A DNA stretch of 29,275 bases from DATLMR01 sp035537555 (lineage in GTDB: Bacteria; Acidobacteriota; Blastocatellia; UBA7656), in NCBI GenBank assembly GCA_035537555.1, contig DATLMR010000382.1, positions 1 to 29,275 on the forward strand, given 5' to 3'. The first letter of the stretch is position 1. Every line of letters begins with the position of its first letter. The translations under genes and the position numbers were made by a program. The notes under the pieces are model-generated. The model searched no databases. It saw only the letters and a list, made by a program, of their open reading frames with translations, and was not told where the DNA came from. Below are positions 17,870-25,638 of this stretch, in pieces.

Positions 17870-17878
17870 GCCTCCGCT

Positions 17879-19444
17879 TCAAACGGCGGGAGCCTCGCCC
17901 GAATTCGCCCGCCGCCACAGGAAGTAGACGGGAAATCCCGTCATCACGATGAGCAGGCCCGGCCACGTAGTCTGCGTTTTATAAAGCGCCAGCACCGTTA
18001 TGATCGCGCTCGCGGCCAGGATATAGAGAGCAGGAAGCACGGGGTATCCCCACGCTCTATAAGGTCGTTCCGCGTCAGGTCGCTTAGAGCGAAGCACGAA
18101 GAGCGCGATTATCGTCAGCACGAAGAAGATCAATATCGCCGTCACGACGTAACCGAGCAGGCTGCCGTAGAGGTTCCCGTATTGCTCAAATCCCGTGGCG
18201 CCATCGATGACCGGGCCGCCCGCTCCGTCGCGCGATCTGGTCCGAGGCAGCACGAGCATGGACGCCCAGATGCATTGAAGGATGAGGGCCACGCCCGGAA
18301 CGCGCTTGTCGTTGAGCGTGCCGCAGGACCGGAAGAAGAGGCCGTCGCGAGCCATCGTGTAGAAGACCCTCGCGCCTCCGAGGGAAGTCCCGTTATTGCA
18401 GCCGAACGTCGAGATCATGATGGCGATCGCCATGATCACCGTGCCCGCGCCGCCGACCACTCCCGTCACGGCCGCGGTCGCCACGCGGTCGGAGCTCGCC
18501 GCCTGAATCTCCGAGAACGGGAGCGTGATCAGGTAGGCCAGGTTGACCAGCATATAAAGCGATATTACGAGGACCGTGCCCGCCACGAGCGAAAGCGGGA
18601 TATTTCGCCGGGGGTTTTTGACCTCGCCCGCCGTAAACGTTATGAAGTACCACCCGTCAGCCGAAAATACCGACCCTACCTGAGCCGCGCAGAAGGCCAC
18701 GAAGAGACCGAAGGCTCCGCTCGCCGCGGTGACGGCCGGGATGAATCCAAAGTCGGGACTGATAGTCGAGACTCCGCGCGGGGTCCAGAAATCGCCGAAG
18801 TTCCGGGCGACGGCATCGGCGTTATACCCGAGGATGCAGACTGAAATAAGGCCCGCGAGCGACAGCGCCTTCGCAAACGTGAAGGCGTTTTGAACCATGC
18901 TGGCGAGCTTAATCCCGCGCAGGTTGATGGCGGTCAGCGTAACCAGGAGGAGGATGGCGACGAGCTGTTGCCACGAAAGGCTTATCGCGTAATCGGCCGA
19001 TAGATTGACAGGGCGAATTATCCACGAGCTCCCGAGGTCAGTATTCGGGATCAGCACGTCGAGGTAGACAGCGAAGGCAACCGACACGGCGGCCAGAGCC
19101 CCTGTCTGTATGACAAGAAAGAACGTCCACCCGTAGAGAAAGCCCCACAGCGGAGAGAACGCTTCGCGCAGGTAGACGTAAACGCCTCCCGCCTTCGGCA
19201 TCATCGCCGCCAGCTCCGCGTATGAGAGCGCGCCCGCGACGGTCAATAGTCCCGTGAGCAACCAGACCAGAAGGAGCAGGCCCGGCGACCCGACCTGGCG
19301 CGCGATGTCGGCCGAGACGATGAAGATTCCCGACCCGATCATCGACCCCGCCACCAGCATGGTCGAATCGAGCAGCCCGAGGCCCCGCACGAAGTCTCCA
19401 GGCCTGTCTTCTGCCGAGGTTTTGACATTCGCCAAAAAGCTCAC
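17879..19444 (-). CDS. APC superfamily amino acid permease
   Basis: A 521-residue secondary transporter with about twelve membrane segments. The first segment holds the unwound APC motif GSMIGSGIFIVSADIARQVGSPG, followed by LSYAELAAMMPKAGGVYVYLREAFSPLWGFLYGW, typical of the LAT/amino acid exchanger branch. FSADGWYFITFTAGEVKNPRRNIPLSL is the conserved loop after segment 6. The substrate is not set by sequence; neutral amino acids are likely. It is the second gene of a two-gene operon (7 nt after its partner) and converges on livF, so all three transporters of this region serve amino acid uptake. Confidence 0.9.
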   Translation of the reverse strand: MSFLANVKTSAEDRPGDFVRGLGLLDSTMLVAGSMIGSGIFIVSADIARQVGSPGLLLLVWLLTGLLTVAGALSYAELAAMMPKAGGVYVYLREAFSPLWGFLYGWTFFLVIQTGALAAVSVAFAVYLDVLIPNTDLGSSWIIRPVNLSADYAISLSWQQLVAILLLVTLTAINLRGIKLASMVQNAFTFAKALSLAGLISVCILGYNADAVARNFGDFWTPRGVSTISPDFGFIPAVTAASGAFGLFVAFCAAQVGSVFSADGWYFITFTAGEVKNPRRNIPLSLVAGTVLVISLYMLVNLAYLITLPFSEIQAASSDRVATAAVTGVVGGAGTVIMAIAIMISTFGCNNGTSLGGARVFYTMARDGLFFRSCGTLNDKRVPGVALILQCIWASMLVLPRTRSRDGAGGPVIDGATGFEQYGNLYGSLLGYVVTAILIFFVLTIIALFVLRSKRPDAERPYRAWGYPVLPALYILAASAIITVLALYKTQTTWPGLLIVMTGFPVYFLWRRANSGEAPAV

Positions 19445-19451
19445 CTCTCCT

Positions 19452-21551
19452 TCATCCCGCGCCGCCCGCCCGGTGCAGGCCCACGAGGATCAGGTAAGCC
19501 AGAATCGCCAGGCCGATGACGGTCGAGATCACCAGGCTGATGTTCGTGATCTGCCCGTGCCCCGCCGCTCCTCCTTCTCGCCGTGCCTTTAACGCTCTCT
19601 GCGCCACGATGGGGCAGAGGACGAGCAGGTTGAGCATCAAGGGAACGATCAGGAACCACGAGACGTCGACCCAGGAGGAAGCCCTGAGCGAATCGGCGAA
19701 GGCCGCGCCCCCCTTCGCCGTGCCCGCGAGGTCCTTGTGTTCCTTGAGCGCTTCGAGCCAGAGGTCGAACCACCGCATGAAAAATAAGAGGACCGTGCCG
19801 ATAAGCCCGAGCCAGGCTCCATAGTAAGAGGTATGCGCGTTGTGCTCCGCGGGAGATTCGTTGGTGTGCCTCCCCGTAAGGCGGCTGTGGACCGAGCCGT
19901 AGGCGACATAGATGACGAACCCGAGGTTGAGCCACGCGGCGAACCTGAGCCACGAAGTCGGAGGCAGGAAGTAGATCAGGTACAGGCAGGAGAGTATTCC
20001 GAGCACCGGGAAGATGTAGTTCCGGCTGAGCGCGAATACGATCGCGCCGATCGCAAGGATGATGACCTTGGCGACGACCGGCATGGGGAAGAGGACCGTG
20101 CCGACGGCGAAGCCCGCGTAAAGAATCAGGGTCCACTTCCAACCGCTCGGCACGCGGAAGGGGCGCGGGCGGTCGGGGTCTTTGACTCTGAGCACGATGA
20201 TCCCGGCGCAAACGAGGATGAAGGCGAAGAGGGTGCCGATATTGGTGAGATCAACCATCTCGTCTATGCTCGCTACCGCTGCGAATACGCCGACGAACAC
20301 GCCCGTGAGTATCGTCGAAATGTGAGGCGTCCGGTACTTCGGATGGACCTTCTTGAAGATTCCCGGCAGCAGGCCGTCGCGCGACATCGAAAAGAATATC
20401 CTCGGCTGGCCGAGCTGGAAAACGAGCAGGACCGCCGTGTGCGCGATCACCGACCCGAAGGCCACGATGCCGACCGCCCAGCCGGAATTGGGGACGGCGT
20501 GCTGGAGCGCCATCGTCAACGGCTCGGCCTGCTCGGTCGCGAGCTTCGCCTGTAATTCGGGATAAGAGATGAGGCCCGTGAAAACGGCCGAAACTACTAT
20601 GTAGAAGATCGTGCAGGTTATCAGGGAGGCCATGATGCCTATGGGAAGGTTTCGCTGCGGGTCCCTTGTCTCTTCCGCGACGGTCGAGACCGCGTCGAAG
20701 CCGATGTAGGCGAAAAAGATAATGGCCGCGCCCGCGCTTATGCCCGCCCACCCGTTCGGCGCGAAGACCGAAGAGTTATAAGGGCTCAATCCCCAGTTCG
20801 CGGGCTCGACCCAGTAGAAGCCGACTATGATGAAGAAGGTGAGCACGAGGATCTTTATGCCGACCATGATGGCGTTGAATCTCGCGCTCTCGCTGATGCC
20901 CCAGATCAGGATGATCGTTATCGCCGCGACGATCAGGATCGCGAGTATATTGAAGACTATCGGAAATCCGAATATATGCGGCGCGTCTCGATAGACCGTC
21001 TGCACTCCGTTGGCGTCCACGACCTTCGCGGCCGTCCTGTAATCCATCGATATCCAGTGGGGGATATCGATGCCGAGCCCGGCCATCAGGGTCTTGAAAT
21101 AGTTCGCCCAGCTTATGGCTACCGCGATGTTGCCCACCGCGTATTCGATGATCAAATCCCAGCCGATGATCCAGGCCACGACCTCGCCAAGCGTCGCATA
21201 TGAATACGTGTAGGCCGAGCCCGAGATCGGCACCATCGAGGCGAACTCCGAGTAACAGAGGGCCGTGAATCCGCAGACGACGGCCGTGATCACGAACGAG
21301 AGCATGAGGGCGGGGCCCGCGCCCGGCCTGTTCGCGTCGCCCGCGGTGGCGGTGCCTATCGTGGCAAAAATGCCCGCGCCGATGATGGCCCCGATGCCGA
21401 AAAGCGTCAACTGTATCGGCCCGATCGCGCGCTTGAGCTGGTACTCCGGCTTTTCGGCATCGAGCAGGATCGAATCGAGGGTCTTGATGCGGAACAGCCC
21501 CCCGAACGTCATAGCCGAGACGCTGGTCTTGTCAACCTGTTTTGTATCCAT
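19452..21551 (-). CDS. Cationic amino acid transporter (CAT)-type APC permease, extended
   Basis: A 699-residue permease of the CAT/YfnA branch. Motifs are GIGAIIGAGIFATIGTA, CYSEFASMVPISGSAYTYSYATLGEVVAWIIGWDLIIEYAVG, FFAYIGFDAVSTVAEETRDPQRNLPIGI and SRDGLLPGIFKKVHPKYRTPH. A CAT-type C-terminal pair of segments ends at RFAAWLNLGFVIYVAYGSVHSRL. About 140 further residues carry roughly three more membrane segments (AWLGLIGTVLLFFMRW, FLIVPLMLNLLVLCPIV, ISLVISTVIGLAILAYLILVGL), beyond the usual bacterial length. Cationic or broad amino acid transport is likely. A promoter lies at 21641-21669. Confidence 0.9.
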   Translation of the reverse strand: MDTKQVDKTSVSAMTFGGLFRIKTLDSILLDAEKPEYQLKRAIGPIQLTLFGIGAIIGAGIFATIGTATAGDANRPGAGPALMLSFVITAVVCGFTALCYSEFASMVPISGSAYTYSYATLGEVVAWIIGWDLIIEYAVGNIAVAISWANYFKTLMAGLGIDIPHWISMDYRTAAKVVDANGVQTVYRDAPHIFGFPIVFNILAILIVAAITIILIWGISESARFNAIMVGIKILVLTFFIIVGFYWVEPANWGLSPYNSSVFAPNGWAGISAGAAIIFFAYIGFDAVSTVAEETRDPQRNLPIGIMASLITCTIFYIVVSAVFTGLISYPELQAKLATEQAEPLTMALQHAVPNSGWAVGIVAFGSVIAHTAVLLVFQLGQPRIFFSMSRDGLLPGIFKKVHPKYRTPHISTILTGVFVGVFAAVASIDEMVDLTNIGTLFAFILVCAGIIVLRVKDPDRPRPFRVPSGWKWTLILYAGFAVGTVLFPMPVVAKVIILAIGAIVFALSRNYIFPVLGILSCLYLIYFLPPTSWLRFAAWLNLGFVIYVAYGSVHSRLTGRHTNESPAEHNAHTSYYGAWLGLIGTVLLFFMRWFDLWLEALKEHKDLAGTAKGGAAFADSLRASSWVDVSWFLIVPLMLNLLVLCPIVAQRALKARREGGAAGHGQITNISLVISTVIGLAILAYLILVGLHRAGGAG

Positions 21552-21640
21552 TCGCTGGCTTCCCCTGTTCAGTTTGGGTTGTGAAGGCTTAAAAGAAGTC
21601 CCGACCTGAGACGACTCCGGATACTCTGTTCTCTTGTAAA

Positions 21641-21669
21641 TTTAAAAGTGAAAGCGCGCCGATTATCAA
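21641..21669 (-). promoter_or_regulatory. Sigma-70 promoter of the permease operon
   Basis: On the minus strand TTGATA (21669-21664, 5 of 6) and TTTAAA (21646-21641, 4 of 6) are 17 nt apart, about 90 nt upstream of the CAT-type permease start. Confidence 0.55.
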
Positions 21670-21806
21670 CTTGGTAAAGGAGGTATGTCAAGTAGAGGGC
21701 GGCCTGGCCGGCAGCTTTTACAACTCGCCCGACGCCACGCGCCCTCGGGGACTTTCCGAAGCGGCTCCAATCGTGTATATTCAGCAGCTTTGCATTATGG
21801 CTATCT

Positions 21807-21825
21807 CTGCTAATAGAATTAGCAG
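21807..21825 (+). promoter_or_regulatory. Perfect palindrome upstream of cysC (operator candidate)
   Basis: CTGCTAAT-AGA-ATTAGCAG has two perfect 8-bp arms and ends 26 nt before the cysC ATG. It covers a -10-like TAGAAT (21814-21819), with a weak TTGCAT 18 nt upstream (21790-21795). The A+T-rich, operator-like form contrasts with the G+C-rich surroundings. Confidence 0.5.
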
Positions 21826-21851
21826 GCTGGAAAAAGATTACCGGAGATACA

Positions 21852-22457
21852 ATGGAACAAAAAGGTTTTACTTTGTGGTTTACAGGGCTTTCGGGCGCGG
21901 GTAAGACTACCCTCGCGAGGCTGGTCGAAGGCGAATTGAAGGCGCGCGGGCAGAAGGTCGAGGTGCTTGACGGAGACGTTATCCGCACGAACCTCTCGAA
22001 GGGGCTCGGCTTCTCGAAGGAGGACCGCGACACGAATATCCGTCGCATCGGTTTCGTGTGCGACCTGCTCACGCGCAACGGCGTGGTGGCGATTGCCGCG
22101 GCCATCTCCCCGTATCGCTCGGTCCGCGACGAGGTACGCGAAGTGATAGGCTCGTTCGTTGAGGTATACGTCGAATGCCCGATCGGCGTGCTCTCGGATC
22201 GGGATGTGAAAGGGCTTTACAAGAAGGCGCTCGCCGGAGAGATCAAGAATTTCACGGGGGTCGATGACCCATACGAGCCGCCCGTCTCGCCCGAAGTTAC
22301 GGTCCACACGGATTCCGAGACGCCAGAGCAGAGCGCTGCCCGAATCATCTCGAGGCTCGAATTGATGGGGCTGGCCGCCGCCTCCGAGGCGGCAGGCTAC
22401 AGCGAGGAAGACGAAGAAGAGGTCCGCCGCCGCCTCGAAGCGCTCGGCTACGTGTAA
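21852..22457 (+). CDS. cysC: Adenylylsulfate (APS) kinase with C-terminal LGY tail
   Basis: Phosphorylates adenosine 5'-phosphosulfate at the 3' position to give PAPS, the sulfate donor. The 201-residue protein has P-loop GLSGAGKT (12-19), DGDVIRTNLSKGLGFSKEDRDTNIRRI, the AAISPYRSVRDEVR block, and RDVKGLYKKALAGEIKNFTGVDDPYEPP. All kinase motifs are intact. After the normal end (about residue 176) comes an extra tail finishing YSEEDEEEVRRRLEALGYV, also found at the ends of two AlkP-like proteins downstream. GGAG lies 6 nt before the ATG. ATP sulfurylase genes are not in the window. The gene heads a plus-strand run with three AlkP-like genes. Confidence 0.93.
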   Translation: MEQKGFTLWFTGLSGAGKTTLARLVEGELKARGQKVEVLDGDVIRTNLSKGLGFSKEDRDTNIRRIGFVCDLLTRNGVVAIAAAISPYRSVRDEVREVIGSFVEVYVECPIGVLSDRDVKGLYKKALAGEIKNFTGVDDPYEPPVSPEVTVHTDSETPEQSAARIISRLELMGLAAASEAAGYSEEDEEEVRRRLEALGYV

Positions 22458-22466
22458 ATCGATTCC

Positions 22467-22505
22467 GCCGGGCTGAGGAGGCTGAATCAGCGCACCTCGC
22501 CCGGC
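22467..22505 (+). repeat. Hairpin between cysC and the first AlkP-like gene
   Basis: GCCGGGC (22467-22473) and GCCCGGC (22499-22505) enclose a second pairing GCTGA/TCAGC, making a branched or bulged stem in the 69-nt gap. No T-run follows, so it may modulate rather than stop transcription. Confidence 0.45.
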
Positions 22506-22526
22506 ATTCTCCTTCAGGGCAGATTT

Positions 22527-23924
22527 ATGGGGCTTTTTGATAAGTTCAAGTCCAGGTCTCCGGTCTCTAAAGAGCCTTCGCCGAATGAAGACGCGACGAA
22601 GGCCGCGAAGCGACGGGCGGTGCTTCTGGGCCTCGACGGCACTCCCTGTACGCTCGTCCGCCGGTTCATCGAAGACGGGACCATGCCGAATTTCCGGAGG
22701 CTCTCGGAGCGCGGGAGCCTCCTGCAAATGGACACGGCCATTCCCGATATTTCATCGGTCGCCTGGACCTCCTTCATGACGGGCGCGAATCCGGGACGCC
22801 ACGGCATTTATGGCTTCCTCGACCTGCAACCTGATACCTACAAGATTTATTTTCCGAACTCGCGCCATATCCAGAGCGAGACGCTATGGGATGCCGTGGG
22901 CCGCTCGGGCCGCCGCTCCATCGTCATCAACGTTCCCTCGACGTACCCGGCCAAGGCCCTGAACGGAGTCCTCATATCCGGTTTCGTGGCCGTCGATCTG
23001 AACAAGGCGACCTACCCGCCCGAGCTCGTTCCCCGGCTGCGCGAAATGGACTATCGGATCGACGTCGACGCGCGCAAGGTCCAGGAATCGCACGACGCCC
23101 TTATGGACGAGATTCTCACCACTCTCGACCGCCGCGTGAAGACCCTTTTGGAGCAGTACGACACGGGCAAGTGGGACCTGTTCGTCGGCGTGATAACGGA
23201 GACGGACCGCTTGCAGCATTTCTTCATGGACGCCGTCGAAGACCCGGGGCACAAGTACCACTCGGCCTTTCGCGACTTCTACGGCCGGGTCGATAATTTT
23301 CTCGGGGCGATCGCGGAGCGGCTCGGCGACGAGACTCTCATGATCATGAGCGACCACGGCTTCACGGGAATTAAGCAGCAGGTCTACCTCAATCGCTGGC
23401 TGGTCGATAACGGCTACCTTAAGCTAAAGGAGAATGCGCGCTCGATCGAAGAGATCGACGAAGGCTCGCGCGCTTTCGCGATGGACCCGGGCCGGATCTA
23501 TCTTAATCACAAGGGCAGGTACCCGAACGGCACCGTGGAGTCTGCCGATGCGCGCCCTCTGCTCGAAGAGATAAAGCGCGGCCTTTCCGAGATCACTTCG
23601 GAGGGCGCTCCAATCGTCAAGCGAGTTTATGACCGCGACGAGCTGTTTAACGGCCCCTGCGTCGGCTTTGCGCCCGACCTGTGCGTTCAGCCCGTATACG
23701 GATATGATCTCAAAGGAGCGGTGAATAAACCCGAGCTGATGGACCGCGAAATCTTCACGGGCATGCATACGCAGGACGACGCGACCCTCTACATCAGCAC
23801 TGACGCGGGCTCTCTAAGGTCCGGAAAGCCCCACATAACCGATATTGCGCCTTCTCTGCTCGACGCAATGGGACTGCCCGTTCCGCAAAGCATGGACGGG
23901 CGCTCGATGCTGGCCCGGGGCTGA
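22527..23924 (+). CDS. AlkP-superfamily (type I phosphodiesterase/NPP-like) protein, first copy
   Basis: A 465-residue member of the alkaline phosphatase superfamily, closest to the type I phosphodiesterase/nucleotide pyrophosphatase group. Expected metal ligands are visible: D37 in LLGLDG, the nucleophile region DISSVAWTSFMTG (74-86) before NPGRHGIYGF, D227 and H231 in TETDRLQH, D276-H277 in MSDHGF, and H414 in GMHTQDD. About 29 polar residues precede the first strand and no signal peptide is present, so it is probably cytosolic. It ends right after MDGRSMLARG, lacking the LGY tail of its relatives. The substrate is unknown. Confidence 0.88.
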   Translation: MGLFDKFKSRSPVSKEPSPNEDATKAAKRRAVLLGLDGTPCTLVRRFIEDGTMPNFRRLSERGSLLQMDTAIPDISSVAWTSFMTGANPGRHGIYGFLDLQPDTYKIYFPNSRHIQSETLWDAVGRSGRRSIVINVPSTYPAKALNGVLISGFVAVDLNKATYPPELVPRLREMDYRIDVDARKVQESHDALMDEILTTLDRRVKTLLEQYDTGKWDLFVGVITETDRLQHFFMDAVEDPGHKYHSAFRDFYGRVDNFLGAIAERLGDETLMIMSDHGFTGIKQQVYLNRWLVDNGYLKLKENARSIEEIDEGSRAFAMDPGRIYLNHKGRYPNGTVESADARPLLEEIKRGLSEITSEGAPIVKRVYDRDELFNGPCVGFAPDLCVQPVYGYDLKGAVNKPELMDREIFTGMHTQDDATLYISTDAGSLRSGKPHITDIAPSLLDAMGLPVPQSMDGRSMLARG

Positions 23925-24006
23925 GGGGGCCTGGTCAGCGGCATGCTCAACTGAAGCCTCAAAAATTGCTTCACCCTGGAAAGACAAATCGGACCGATCT
24001 CCTCGA

Positions 24007-25617
24007 ATGAAGACTGTAATCATAGGCCTGGACGGCGCTACATTTGACGTGATCCTGCCCCTTGTTGAAGCGGGGCGGCTTCCCGTCATATCGCGACTGA
24101 TGCGCGAGGGCTCAAGCGCGCCCCTGCGCTCGACAATTCTCCCGAACAGCTTCCCCGGGTGGTCGAGCTGTACGACCGGCACGAGCGAGGGAATGCACGG
24201 AGTCTTCTCGCCCTTTATCAAGAATCCGTCGAGCTATCGAGTCCGCGCCATGAGCGGACGCGACATTCTGACTCGCCCCGTCTGGGACATACTCAGCGCG
24301 CGCGGAGGCCGTTCGGCCGTGCTCAACGTCCCGACCACCTACCCGCCGGAGCCGCTCAACGGGGTAATGGTCACGGGCATGCTCACTCCCAGTATGGGCT
24401 CGGAGCTCACTTACCCGGCGGACTTCAAGCGAGAGCTGCTCCGGGCCTTGCCCGACTACGTTATCGAGCCGCGAAGGCACCCGGATAAGCACGCGCGGGC
24501 CTCGGAATTTCGTCGCGCGACCGAGATGCACGAGAGCGCGGCGAGACTGTTGCTGGACCGCGAGGACTGGGACTTCTTCATGATGGTCTTCTCGGTCCTC
24601 GACCGCGCGCAGCACGACTATTGGTCCGACATGGTCCCTGAGCACCCGCGCCATGATCCCGCGACCCCTCGCGAGTTCCGCGAGTTCATCCACGAGACCT
24701 ACGCGCAGCTCGATGGGGCGATCGGGCGGCTGCTCGAAAGGCTCCCCCCGGGTACGCGGCTCTTCATCGTCTCTGACCACGGCTTTTGCTCGGAATTGTT
24801 CGAGGTTCGCATAAACGAGCTGCTCGCGCGGGAAGGGCTGCTGGCCTTCAAGTCTCCCGCCTTGAGGAACAGCCGCGCGAAGCTGAGAACATTTAAAGAT
24901 AAGGTGGCCCGCCGCCTCGCGCCCTCGGCCGATGACGGCAACGTGCTCGATAAGAAGGTGCGCTACGGCAGCGCGTTTCTCGAAGAGATCGACTGGTCGC
25001 GGACCCGCGCCTACTTCGCGCAGGATAAAGGGGTATGGGTCAACCTCACCGGCCGCGAGAGCGAAGGCATCGTCGCGGAGAGCCGGTATGATGACGTTGT
25101 CAAAGAGGCGCGCGCCGCCATCGAATCGCTGGTCTCCCCGATCGACGGCGATGCGGTCTTCGAGCAGGTCCTGCGCCGCGATGAAGCGTTCAGAGGGCTG
25201 GGCTCGGACCGTTTGCCCGACCTCGTGATGATTCCCCGGCTCGATGAGTTCGTCTATAACGAGAGGCCCAGCTACGGCGACGTGATCGTGCCTGCGGACT
25301 CGACCACCGGCACGCATTCCCGCGACGGAATCTTCATCGCCTGGGGCAGCGGAATCAATTGCAACACGCGATTCACCGAACAGCCTGATCTGAGGGACAT
25401 CGCCCCGACCGCGCTTCAATCGCTCGAATGCCCTCTGACGCTCGACATGGATGGCAGGGCGCTCTCGGAGGTTTTCAGTGACGGCGCTCACGTGAGCAGG
25501 CAGGGCAGCTCTTATCGCGAGGCCGCGGGAAACCGAAAGATGACGGAAACGGTCTATAACGAAGGCGAGGAAGCGGAGCTGCGCGAGAGGTTGCGGGCGC
25601 TCGGGTACATAGAGTAA
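24007..25617 (+). CDS. AlkP-superfamily (type I phosphodiesterase/NPP-like) protein, second copy
   Basis: A 536-residue relative of the preceding protein. The start at 24007 gives MKTVIIGLDGATFDV, the first core strand with the metal Asp at residue 9; upstream in-frame codons overlap the previous gene and look non-coding. Further ligands are in NSFPGWSSCTTGTSEGMHG, VLDRAQHDYW, VSDHGF and GTHSRDG. An insert of about 80 residues (SPALRNSRAKLRTFKDKVARRLAPS...) follows the DH motif, as in the third copy. The C-terminus is YNEGEEAELRERLRALGYIE, shared with CysC and the third copy. No signal peptide is seen. It is 82 nt after the first copy and 21 nt before the third. Confidence 0.9.
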   Translation: MKTVIIGLDGATFDVILPLVEAGRLPVISRLMREGSSAPLRSTILPNSFPGWSSCTTGTSEGMHGVFSPFIKNPSSYRVRAMSGRDILTRPVWDILSARGGRSAVLNVPTTYPPEPLNGVMVTGMLTPSMGSELTYPADFKRELLRALPDYVIEPRRHPDKHARASEFRRATEMHESAARLLLDREDWDFFMMVFSVLDRAQHDYWSDMVPEHPRHDPATPREFREFIHETYAQLDGAIGRLLERLPPGTRLFIVSDHGFCSELFEVRINELLAREGLLAFKSPALRNSRAKLRTFKDKVARRLAPSADDGNVLDKKVRYGSAFLEEIDWSRTRAYFAQDKGVWVNLTGRESEGIVAESRYDDVVKEARAAIESLVSPIDGDAVFEQVLRRDEAFRGLGSDRLPDLVMIPRLDEFVYNERPSYGDVIVPADSTTGTHSRDGIFIAWGSGINCNTRFTEQPDLRDIAPTALQSLECPLTLDMDGRALSEVFSDGAHVSRQGSSYREAAGNRKMTETVYNEGEEAELRERLRALGYIE

Positions 25618-25638
25618 GGCCGCCTTTAGCTGTATAAG

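Noticed and set aside
21685..21813. 42-codon frame upstream of cysC (ATG right after AAAGGAGGT)
   Set aside because: The ribosome-site-like sequence is only 1-2 nt from the ATG and the peptide looks random; a leader peptide cannot be excluded but is not supported.
22527..24006. First AlkP-like protein truncated by a frameshift before an LGY tail
   Set aside because: No LGY-like coding is visible in the other frames between its stop and the next start, so it simply lacks the tail.
24112..25491. 459-codon open frame antisense to the second AlkP-like gene
   Set aside because: Same reason: a shadow of a strong coding region, rich in Arg/Gly/Ala/Glu and without motifs.
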